64,000 bases of DNA from an uncultured Bacteroidales bacterium (GTDB lineage: Bacteria > Bacteroidota > Bacteroidia > Bacteroidales > UBA932), in NCBI GenBank assembly GCA_945874155.1, contig CAMCFO010000005.1, positions 24,190 through 88,189 of the forward strand, given 5' to 3'. Below are positions 41,553-49,583 of the stretch, in pieces; position 1 is the stretch's first letter; each line of letters starts with the position of its first letter. The translations under genes and the position numbers were made by a program. The notes beneath the pieces were generated by a model. It saw only the letters and a program-made list of their open reading frames with translations, was not told the DNA's origin and did no database searches.

Positions 41553-42176
41553 ATGAAAAGTTCCGCAAAAAGAGGTGGAGCACGTCCCGGTGCAGGGCGG
41601 CCCAAAGGTGACAGCAAAATGATTGCCTTCCGTGCTCCCGGCTCACTTGCAAGAGCATTGGACAGTATGGAAAACCGCACCGATTTCATCAGGAAGACCC
41701 TCACCCGGGCTCTTGACCGGAAAGACAGGGAACCTGCCGGAATCGGTGAAGTCACAGCTATGTCCGAGCTTTCATCGGGACGGACTATCCCCTATTTCGA
41801 CATCAGGGTGGCAGCAGGTTTTCCGGTCCCCCTGGACAATGACGAAAAATCCCAGGAGATAGACCTTCTGTCTCTTCTGTGCCCCAACCCGGAGGCTTCC
41901 TACCTCATAAGAGTGAAAGGAGACTCTATGATTGACGCCGGAGTGATAAGCGGAGACATAGTAATCGTGGACAAGAGCAACCGCAATCCCTCCCCTCACG
42001 AAATTGCAATGTGTGAACTCAACGGGGAGTACACCCTCAAAAGGATTATCAGGGAAGAAGGTCACGGATGGCTGGTGCCTGCAAATCCCGCATATCCGAA
42101 AATCCCCATCTCGGCGGAAGACGACTTCAGCGTCTGGGGCACTGTCACTTATATCATCCACAAGGCAAGGGAGTGA
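41553..42176 (+). CDS. LexA/UmuD-like S24 autoprotease
   Basis: A 207-residue protein. The N-terminus (1-60) is basic with GGARPGAGRPKG and an amphipathic FRAPGSLARALDSM stretch, probably DNA-binding (RHH or hook-like). The C-terminal S24 peptidase domain (90-205) has the cleavage site VAAGF (near 90), the catalytic Ser in VKGDSM (near 129) and Lys in EYTLKRI (near 166). LexA/UmuD proteins cleave themselves when RecA is activated by DNA damage. No umuC polymerase follows, so this may be a stand-alone SOS-type switch. I take ATG 41553, not 41520, because the promoter lies between. Confidence 0.85.
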   Translation: MKSSAKRGGARPGAGRPKGDSKMIAFRAPGSLARALDSMENRTDFIRKTLTRALDRKDREPAGIGEVTAMSELSSGRTIPYFDIRVAAGFPVPLDNDEKSQEIDLLSLLCPNPEASYLIRVKGDSMIDAGVISGDIVIVDKSNRNPSPHEIAMCELNGEYTLKRIIREEGHGWLVPANPAYPKIPISAEDDFSVWGTVTYIIHKARE

Positions 42177-42233
42177 TTCTGCTAAGGTCTCGCCGATTTC
42201 AGAACCTTTAGTAATCTAAACAGGAGTATGATA

Positions 42234-43013
42234 ATGGAAAATTCTATCTGGATATTGTTGATACCATTTGTCGGCACGGCCCTCGGTGCTGCCTGTGTCT
42301 ATTTTTTAAGAGGCGGGATGAGTGCCAGGACCGAGAATTCGCTTTCCGGTTTCGCTGCCGGAGTGATGGTGGCCGCATCAATCTGGAGCCTGCTGATTCC
42401 TGCTATGGACCAGGCCTCCGGTATGGGCAAGTTTGCTTTCGTGCCGGCGGTGGTCGGTTTTTGGGCTGGTATGATGTTTCTTTTCCTGTTGGACCACTGC
42501 ATCCCGCACGTCCACAACAACGGAACAGAGGACGAAGGGCCGAAGAGCAAGCTCAGCAGAAGCACAAAACTTGTCTTGGCCATTACCCTTCATAATATTC
42601 CGGAGGGTATGGCTGTGGGAGTCACCTACGCCGGATGGCTTACCGGCAGCGCAGCAATCAGTCTTTCAGGAGCTTTGGCTCTTGCCATCGGCATAGCCAT
42701 ACAGAATTTCCCCGAAGGTGCCATCGTCTCTATGCCACTTGTTTCCTGCGGCACTTCCCGCAACAAATCTTTCCTTTACGGAATCTTGTCCGGAATCGTG
42801 GAGCCGCTGAGCGCCGTCCTCACCATACTCCTGGCATCCGCCATAGTACCTTTTATGCCTTATCTGCTCAGTTTTGCGGCTGGAGCCATGCTCTATGTGG
42901 TTGTGGAAGAACTGATTCCCCAGATGTCTGCGGGCAAACATTCAAACCTGGGAACCATTATGTTCGCCATCGGCTTCTCACTGATGATGGTGCTTGATGT
43001 CGCCTTGGGATAA
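42234..43013 (+). CDS. ZIP-family metal transporter
   Basis: A 259-residue inner-membrane protein with eight helices. The metal-site motifs are HNIPEG (near 123) and QNFPEGA (near 160), the hallmark of ZIP transporters. A His-rich loop (DHCIPHVHNNGT, near 86) lies between helices 3 and 4. It imports Zn2+ or a similar divalent metal. AGGAG at 42222-42226 fits ATG 42234 better than ATG 42228. The stop is four bases from the convergent cstA stop. Confidence 0.93.
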   Translation: MENSIWILLIPFVGTALGAACVYFLRGGMSARTENSLSGFAAGVMVAASIWSLLIPAMDQASGMGKFAFVPAVVGFWAGMMFLFLLDHCIPHVHNNGTEDEGPKSKLSRSTKLVLAITLHNIPEGMAVGVTYAGWLTGSAAISLSGALALAIGIAIQNFPEGAIVSMPLVSCGTSRNKSFLYGILSGIVEPLSAVLTILLASAIVPFMPYLLSFAAGAMLYVVVEELIPQMSAGKHSNLGTIMFAIGFSLMMVLDVALG

Positions 43014-43016
43014 AGT

Positions 43017-44489
43017 TCATTTCTGCACTTTGGAAGATTTTGAAACAGTCTTGCAAATATAGAACACCACTATGCAGAGAACGAAGACCCCGGCTCCTAT
43101 AGGCAAGGACCAGTTCTGAGGCATATTGAAGCCTATTTTCGCAACACAGAGATAGGTCAGGCAGACCGAAGTCATAAATGAAGCCGGCAACAAGGTCATC
43201 AGATATGCACAATTCCTGCGGTCTTTCACGAGATAGACAGTCGCAATCCACAACATCACAGCCGCAAGAGTCTGATTTGCCCATCCGAAATAGCGCCAGA
43301 TGACATTGAAGCCATTCTCATCCGCTATATTGAACCACAGGAGCAGACTGGCCACGACAAAGAGTGCTAAACTGACATACAGGCGGTTACGTATAGGCTT
43401 CTGATCCAAGTGCAGGAAATCGGCAATGATCATACGTGCACTTCTGAATGCAGTATCTCCGCTGGTGATTGGTGCTGCAACCACGCCGATGACTGCGAGT
43501 ATTCCGCCCAGGATTCCGAGCCAGGACATCGAAACTGCCACAACAATTCTCGGAGCCGATGCCGACAGATTGAGCCCTACTGTTTCTGCTCCCCCACCGA
43601 AGAAGAACCAGGAAGAGACCGCAGCCCAAATCAGTGCAACCACACCTTCGGTAATCATAGCCCCGTAAAAAACTGGCCTGCCCAATTTCTCATTGGTTGC
43701 ACAGCGTGCCATCATAGGACTCTGGGTTGCGTGGAAGCCGCTCACAGCACCGCAGGCTATGGTAACGAACAGACAAGGGAAGATGCTCTGCCCGCTCATA
43801 AGTCCCTGTTGCTCACCAAGATTGCCCAGGCCGTTCCAGAATTCGGGAATAGTGGGCCATTTTACAAAGAGGCAAACCATAAGGCCAAGAGCCATAAACA
43901 GAAGCGAAAATGCAAACAGCGGATAAATTTTTCCTATGACCTTGTCCACAGGAAGCATTGTGGCTATGAGATAATAGATGAAGATGACCACAATCCATAT
44001 CATTACGTACATTCTGGAACCGTCTCCCGCAATCTGGCTCAAGAGAATGGCCGGACTGTACACAAATACGGTTCCGACAAGCAGCAGAACAATGATGGAG
44101 AAAGCCAGAACAAAAGTTTTCATCCCCTTGCCCATATATTTGCCGGCAAGGTCCGGAAGTCCCGCGCCGCCGTTGCGCATAGACAGCATACCGCTGAAAT
44201 AATCGTGTACGGCACCCCCGAAAATGGCCCCGAAGACTATCCAGAGATAGGAAGAAGGACCGAACATAGCACCCATTATGGCTCCGAATACAGGACCGGT
44301 GCCGGCTATGTTCAGGAACTGGATCATATAGACCTTCCAGGCCGGCATAGGCACATAGTCCACCCCGTCTTTCTGAGCAATCGAAGGCGGGATGCGTGCA
44401 GGATCGGGCTTGAAAACCTTTTCAACGAATTTTCCATATAAAAAATAGCCCAAAATCAGGGCAATAATGCTGAGAACGAATGAGTACAT
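43017..44489 (-). CDS. cstA: Carbon starvation protein A (peptide or pyruvate transporter)
   Basis: A 490-residue CstA-family transporter with about 13 helices. The family signature IAGTGPVFGAIMGAMFG and the following GGAVHDYFSG (about 62-100) are present. It is short compared with E. coli CstA (701 residues) but normal for Bacteroidota. It takes up pyruvate or peptides, typically during nutrient limitation. It has its own 180-base upstream gap with the CDP-alcohol gene divergent. Confidence 0.93.
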   Translation of the reverse strand: MYSFVLSIIALILGYFLYGKFVEKVFKPDPARIPPSIAQKDGVDYVPMPAWKVYMIQFLNIAGTGPVFGAIMGAMFGPSSYLWIVFGAIFGGAVHDYFSGMLSMRNGGAGLPDLAGKYMGKGMKTFVLAFSIIVLLLVGTVFVYSPAILLSQIAGDGSRMYVMIWIVVIFIYYLIATMLPVDKVIGKIYPLFAFSLLFMALGLMVCLFVKWPTIPEFWNGLGNLGEQQGLMSGQSIFPCLFVTIACGAVSGFHATQSPMMARCATNEKLGRPVFYGAMITEGVVALIWAAVSSWFFFGGGAETVGLNLSASAPRIVVAVSMSWLGILGGILAVIGVVAAPITSGDTAFRSARMIIADFLHLDQKPIRNRLYVSLALFVVASLLLWFNIADENGFNVIWRYFGWANQTLAAVMLWIATVYLVKDRRNCAYLMTLLPASFMTSVCLTYLCVAKIGFNMPQNWSLPIGAGVFVLCIVVFYICKTVSKSSKVQK

Positions 44490-44669
44490 AATTCAAGTCT
44501 GACAAACGACGCGAAATTACACATTTTAAATTTGAAAATATTCTTTTTCTGCAAATTTGTCAGATTTTTCCACAATTGGTGCAGAATTTGCCGCACATTG
44601 AGATATTTTGTGCATCCGAGTGATGCCAAGTTATTTTAACCGGGAAATTATCCCCCTAAACGACATATT

Positions 44670-45404
44670 ATGGGAAACGAAAAAGCCACCAGAATCCAGA
44701 CATCGATTCTGAACGGCCTTGAAAAGAAAGCATTGGTTTGGCTGGCCAAGAAACAGCCCAAATGGGTGACATCCAATATGTTAACATTTGTAGGGACTAT
44801 AGGGGCAATTCTGTGCGCACTCGGATTTGTGCTCTCGAACTACGGTTTGAACTGGATGTGGCTCTCTGTATTCGGACTTTTCGTCAATTGGTACGGGGAC
44901 AGTCTGGACGGCTCTATGGCCCGTGTGAGGCATACACAAAGACCAGTCTATGGCTTTTTCATCGACCACAACGTGGACATATTCACAATTACTGTCATGT
45001 GCATAGGCGCCGGTGCCTCCCCTATCTGCCGTATGGACATAGCCTTGCTGGTCCTTGTCGCCTATCTTGCAATTTCCGTCCACACCTATATCGGTGCAAT
45101 CCTCAAAAATGAATTCAAACTCACCTACGGCAAACTCGGACCTACCGAATTCAGGGTCATAGCCGCGGCATTCACCATTTTCCTGATTTATTTCCCTTGG
45201 CAGGACAGCCGTTTCATCACTCAGGTGGAATGCTTCGGGGGCGGTCTGGAAAGCCTGAACGGAATCTATACCATTTTCGACTGGATTGCGCTTGGACTTG
45301 CCTGCATCATCTTTATGCTGCTCATAGTTTCCCAAACCAAGGAGGAAAAAGTGCTATCCGAAATTGATCCTCCAAAGACATTTGACGGGAAGATTCCTGA
45401 ATAG
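44670..45404 (+). CDS. CDP-alcohol phosphatidyltransferase
   Basis: A 244-residue integral membrane enzyme with about six helices. The catalytic motif D(x2)DG(x2)AR(x8)G(x3)D(x3)D is seen as DSLDGSMARVRHTQ and GFFIDHNVD (residues 74-100). It transfers a phosphatidyl group from CDP-diacylglycerol to an alcohol such as inositol or glycerol phosphate; which one cannot be told. The next gene begins eight bases later and also acts on lipids, so the two form an operon. Confidence 0.92.
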   Translation: MGNEKATRIQTSILNGLEKKALVWLAKKQPKWVTSNMLTFVGTIGAILCALGFVLSNYGLNWMWLSVFGLFVNWYGDSLDGSMARVRHTQRPVYGFFIDHNVDIFTITVMCIGAGASPICRMDIALLVLVAYLAISVHTYIGAILKNEFKLTYGKLGPTEFRVIAAAFTIFLIYFPWQDSRFITQVECFGGGLESLNGIYTIFDWIALGLACIIFMLLIVSQTKEEKVLSEIDPPKTFDGKIPE

Positions 45405-45411
45405 AAGAGCT

Positions 45412-46737
45412 ATGGGCAAAGATTCTTTTCTGACCTTCCGGAAATGGACTGAGTTCATTGTGAGCCGGGCCGTGGGGACTATCGTGGACACGGGGGTACT
45501 GTGGCTTGTGGGTTACACCCTTCAACTTGCCGCCGCCAATCATCCTGACAGCGGATTCTGGCAGAGTTTCAACTACTGGGGCGAATACTGGGTGGGACCT
45601 GCCATATCCTTTGAAATCGCGACATTAGTCAATTTCATAATGTCCTATTTCTGGATTTGGCGCAACCGCATCACAGACAGGGGTTCTGCACGCAGTTTCT
45701 GGAGGCATTTCTGGGGATTCAACATCTCCTGCATTTTCGGTTTCATCGTGAAGATGATTTTCCTGGTGCTCTGCGAAAGGATATTCCATTGGGACGCGTG
45801 GCTATGCAACCTCGTAGCGGTCTGCATTTCGGGAATTCTCAACTATTTTCTCGCTGAGTCCGTGGTATTCAGAAAGAGACGCCAACGTCCCGAACACGAG
45901 TTGCTCAGCATCGAAGAATTGGGCAAGCTTGCACCTGTTTTCAAAGGACCCTGGGGGCGAGCATTCGGTAAAATGCTGATGGCATTGCTGAACGTGAACA
46001 AATGCAACAGGCTCTACAACAGCATATGGGGGCTGGGAGCGGCAGAAGCCTCTGAGAAACTGGTACAGGAAATAGGCTGCCGTTGCTCAATAGGCAATCC
46101 CCAGCGCCTTGAAGAACTGCCCCAAGGAGCATTCATTACCATCAGCAACCATCCCTACGGCCATCTGGACGGCATACTTCTTCTGAACATAATGCTGAAA
46201 AGGAGACCGGATTTCAAGGTGATGGTGAACCAGTTGCTGGGGAGAATCGAACCCCTGAGACCAGCGCTCATCACAGTGAATCCGACTACGACCGAAAAGA
46301 AGGCCGGGGACAAAATAAATCTGAACGGAGTACGGGAAACGCTTCTGCACTTGCAGCAAGGACATCCAATGGGCTTCTTCCCTTCGGGAGCCGTATCTGA
46401 TTTACATCTGAAAACCAGGGACATATCAGACAGGGAATGGCAAGAAAGCCTTGTGAAACTGATAAAGAAAGCCCGCGTCCCTATTATCCCTATCCGCTTC
46501 GCAGACCGCAATTCAATGTTCTATTACCTTTTGGGTCTGATTGACTGGAAGTTGCGCCTGCTACGCCTGCCGAGCGAAGTTTTCAACAAGAAAAATGAAG
46601 TCCACAGAGTCCTGATAGGAGAAACAATCAGTGTCGAGACCCAGGACAAATTCACCGACATCAATTCTTTCAGAGATTTTCTCCGCAAAACTGTTTATGA
46701 AACTGAACAGGTATGTCAGATTGCGACGGAAAGATAA
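45412..46737 (+). CDS. GtrA-like / PlsC acyltransferase fusion
   Basis: A 441-residue fusion. Residues 1-150 are a four-helix GtrA-like domain (SRAVGTIVDTGVLW, then NFIMSYFWIWR and LNYFLAESVVF), usually a flippase partner for lipid-linked sugars. Residues about 175-420 are a cytoplasmic PlsC-type acyltransferase with the motif SNHPYGHLDG (near 245), the conserved FFPSGAVSD (near 322) and PIIPIRF. It probably acylates a lysolipid or glycolipid precursor made with the CDP-alcohol transferase upstream. ATG 45412 is chosen because 45364 lies inside the previous gene. Confidence 0.85.
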   Translation: MGKDSFLTFRKWTEFIVSRAVGTIVDTGVLWLVGYTLQLAAANHPDSGFWQSFNYWGEYWVGPAISFEIATLVNFIMSYFWIWRNRITDRGSARSFWRHFWGFNISCIFGFIVKMIFLVLCERIFHWDAWLCNLVAVCISGILNYFLAESVVFRKRRQRPEHELLSIEELGKLAPVFKGPWGRAFGKMLMALLNVNKCNRLYNSIWGLGAAEASEKLVQEIGCRCSIGNPQRLEELPQGAFITISNHPYGHLDGILLLNIMLKRRPDFKVMVNQLLGRIEPLRPALITVNPTTTEKKAGDKINLNGVRETLLHLQQGHPMGFFPSGAVSDLHLKTRDISDREWQESLVKLIKKARVPIIPIRFADRNSMFYYLLGLIDWKLRLLRLPSEVFNKKNEVHRVLIGETISVETQDKFTDINSFRDFLRKTVYETEQVCQIATER

Positions 46738-46799
46738 AACAGGCACGGTAGGGCTGCTGTTTGCCGTACCGTGCCTGTGGGTTTCTGTGGGATTGAGAA

Positions 46800-47903
46800 T
46801 CAGTTGGCGTAGGAATAGCTTACGCTGCTGTTGATTGGGCAATCCACGACATTGTTGACCATAAACGAGCCTCTGGTATTTGTGCAGACAAAGACTATCA
46901 CGTGAAGGTTTTCCTTAACCCAAGACGGGTCGACATCCATCATTATAAACTGGCTTGCAGTTTCTCCCTTGGCCAGTTTGCAAGAAGTTCCTGTGAAATC
47001 CTTGCTGGTATTCTGCCCCAGTATAAGCCGCACGCAATTGTCGTGTGTTGAGAAATCTCCTTCAGCACCATTATTGGCCTGATTTGCCTTTATACCGTCT
47101 TCCAAAAGCCAGGCTGCGATACGGTATTCCTGACTCTGGGCAGCTTTGATGGAACATTTGGCCACGAGCTGGTTCCCGTCAAGAACTGTTGCCACGCTGA
47201 TTCCTGCCTGGGCTGACTCCTTGGAGTATTCTGCATTGAAGATGCTCTGGAATTTGGTGTAACTGTTGTAATCGGAGAACTTTGTGGACTTGTTCAAATC
47301 CAGAACAACTGACGGATATCCTGTAACTCCCATCGCCCCATCAATATTGGTACTGAGGAAAGCTGGGTCACTGTCTGTATAAGTGTGGCAGGCAGCCAGT
47401 ACGTATTTGTCCTTGTTGCTGTCCTCAGCGGCAAACTTCCTTAGAATATTTATCATAAACGGGCAATAGCCGCAAGCAGTTCCGGTAAACTGGGTTACAA
47501 GCACCTTGCGGCTGAAATCCAGGCTCTCCGGCTGCGGGTCTGCTGGCACTTCCGGCACTTTTGCAGAAATGGCTACTACAGAAATGCTCGATGAAATATA
47601 AGCCTTGTAGGAAGCCCAGAAAGAGTATTTTCCGGGAGTTGTGGTTGAAAATTTGGCATCAGGCAAATTCACGGGAACATTCTTTGCCGCATCATAGAAA
47701 GTCACTTCGGAAGTAACATCCTTGCCTCCCTGCTTGACAGTCAATTTAGCACAGGACTCCCCGTCAGCTGAAATCAAAGGGTTGTCCACCTCAATGGTCA
47801 GCTCGGAAGCGGGATTATCATTTTCCTCGCCTGTCAAACTGCACGAACAAAGTCCCGGAAAAACTGACAAGGTCAAAATTAATACTTTATATAAATTTTT
47901 CAT
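46800..47903 (-). CDS. Omp28-family thioredoxin-fold lipoprotein
   Basis: A 367-residue lipoprotein (lipobox LCSC, Cys near 20). An Ig-like segment (30-110) precedes an Omp28-type thioredoxin-fold domain (about 130-365) with TQFTGTACGYCPFM, a CxxC active-site-like pair. Omp28 proteins are outer-membrane-associated in Bacteroidota. It is the last of three genes in a minus-strand operon with 47949 and 49564. ATG 47903 or 47909 are equally likely starts. Confidence 0.88.
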   Translation of the reverse strand: MKNLYKVLILTLSVFPGLCSCSLTGEENDNPASELTIEVDNPLISADGESCAKLTVKQGGKDVTSEVTFYDAAKNVPVNLPDAKFSTTTPGKYSFWASYKAYISSSISVVAISAKVPEVPADPQPESLDFSRKVLVTQFTGTACGYCPFMINILRKFAAEDSNKDKYVLAACHTYTDSDPAFLSTNIDGAMGVTGYPSVVLDLNKSTKFSDYNSYTKFQSIFNAEYSKESAQAGISVATVLDGNQLVAKCSIKAAQSQEYRIAAWLLEDGIKANQANNGAEGDFSTHDNCVRLILGQNTSKDFTGTSCKLAKGETASQFIMMDVDPSWVKENLHVIVFVCTNTRGSFMVNNVVDCPINSSVSYSYAN

Positions 47904-47948
47904 AATCAATAACTTAACTTAAAAAATGAAAACTGTCTGCCCAGCTGA

Positions 47949-49583
47949 TTAAAATACCACTGTCAGCAAAAGGTTCAATCCGGTGTACGCGGGACTGAAA
48001 CGGCAGACTCCGCCAGAGCAGACATAACCGGCGCGGTTTCGTCCATAGCTTAGCTGGGCACGGGTCCGTCCCTTTGCCCAACTCACACCGGCATTGTAGT
48101 AATGCTGATTTCTGCCGATGTTGTACATCTCCGAAGCATAGATATTCCACTGAGGGGCTATGCTGAATTCCAGCAGGGCAGCCACCCAGTCTCCTTCATA
48201 TTGTGAAGGCAGCATATTATTCTCATATCCCTTGGCAACGGCATAAAGATATTGGAGTTCTCCGCGAAGCGAATAGGTCCTGTTGAACTTGTACTGCACA
48301 TCCACAACGAAGATATTGGATGCTATTGTGCCGGGCTGGTATCCGTGGCTCGGACTGTATTCCTGACGGGAGTAGAGGAAGGTGGTCTTGAGAGCCTTCG
48401 ACCAGTGGCACTCGGCATCGGCGTCTATGTCCATCCACATCATTCTGCGGCTGCCATCGTCGGTCTGCTTCCCGGAGATGGTCCAGGCAGTGGAAAAGTT
48501 TGCGTGGAAAATCCAGTATTTGCTGCGGCTGGATTTGCTACGGAGTGTGTAATAGAGGTCAGCCTGGCCGGCACATTCTCCCACAAGGTTCACCTGATAT
48601 GGCTCCAGATTGGCCAGAAGATAATGGTACTGGCGACTGAGGGCAGGAATGTAATTGAGGGTGTTGCAGGTGCCGTTTCCATAAAGGGAAAGCATTGTGC
48701 CCATATGGTCCACGAGCCGGAAAGTGGCAGATGCACTGAATGTCTTATAGGCGTAGTTGGCTTCTGCAAAGATGGTCGCACCCCTGCTGGATTTTCCCTC
48801 AGAGAAAGTGCAGAGGTCCCTGCTCTTGGCGGCATATTCAGCCTTGAGGGAGAGGCCGTTCCAGCCGAAATTGATTGCACCGGAATAGAGGTGTACATTC
48901 GGATTGGTCACTCCCATATCGCTGAACACATAGTCGCTTTCCTTCTCCAAGCTCTCGTAGCGGTTCACATAACTTCCTTCCAGGTCCAGAACTATGCTGT
49001 TCCACTTGAAGATATCCCCGAAGGAGATGTTCAAGTTGGCTCCACGCACCCAGGAACCGGCGTGGTCGGTGTAGAGCCTCGGTCTGCCGTACATTCCCTT
49101 AAGAGTGAAGCAGTTGTTCAGATTGAAGGAAGCATATATACCTTCCAGGGCATTGTTGAATCCAAGATTCCTGTCTTCATAAGAACGGAACACCAGTCCG
49201 TTGCCGAACTGGTCATAAATGTCTCCTACGTGAATGGTTAACTGGTCTGCTGACCATCGGACGTATTTCGAGCCGAGGAAGAACTTTTTCGGGTCGTTCT
49301 GCTGCCCCAATTCAAATCCGTAGAGGGCCGGGAGGTAGGTCTCGATTTGCAGACCGGCGGAGAACTTCCCTATTCCATAATCCATCTTGAGATAGGAGTT
49401 CGAGCCGAACCTGTCTTCGGGAGCCTCCGCTCCGATTGCCTCGTCATTCACATAGACCACATTGTTGGTCTCAAGACTTGCGGAGAACTTTCCTTTGTCC
49501 AAAAAGGTCTGTGCACCGGACCGAGTCCAGCACAACAGACCTAAAGTGGACGCTAACAAGAACTTAGCGACGGGATGTTTCAT
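47949..49583 (-). CDS. DUF6029-type outer-membrane beta-barrel protein
   Basis: A 544-residue exported protein with a signal peptide (residues 1-25, ending SGAQ) and no lipobox. The mature part is rich in alternating aromatic residues (typical barrel strands, for example LKMDYGIGKFSAGLQIETYL) and ends LLLTVVF, a C-terminal aromatic residue common in outer-membrane barrels. DUF6029 members accompany Omp28 lipoproteins. The start lies inside the previous gene's end (20-base overlap), indicating translational coupling. Confidence 0.82.
   Translation of the reverse strand: MKHPVAKFLLASTLGLLCWTRSGAQTFLDKGKFSASLETNNVVYVNDEAIGAEAPEDRFGSNSYLKMDYGIGKFSAGLQIETYLPALYGFELGQQNDPKKFFLGSKYVRWSADQLTIHVGDIYDQFGNGLVFRSYEDRNLGFNNALEGIYASFNLNNCFTLKGMYGRPRLYTDHAGSWVRGANLNISFGDIFKWNSIVLDLEGSYVNRYESLEKESDYVFSDMGVTNPNVHLYSGAINFGWNGLSLKAEYAAKSRDLCTFSEGKSSRGATIFAEANYAYKTFSASATFRLVDHMGTMLSLYGNGTCNTLNYIPALSRQYHYLLANLEPYQVNLVGECAGQADLYYTLRSKSSRSKYWIFHANFSTAWTISGKQTDDGSRRMMWMDIDADAECHWSKALKTTFLYSRQEYSPSHGYQPGTIASNIFVVDVQYKFNRTYSLRGELQYLYAVAKGYENNMLPSQYEGDWVAALLEFSIAPQWNIYASEMYNIGRNQHYYNAGVSWAKGRTRAQLSYGRNRAGYVCSGGVCRFSPAYTGLNLLLTVVF

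Noticed and set aside
43410..44441. 343-codon plus-strand ORF inside cstA
   Set aside because: Its composition (His, Arg, Asn-rich, no membrane segments or motifs) is that of an antisense shadow of a membrane-protein gene.
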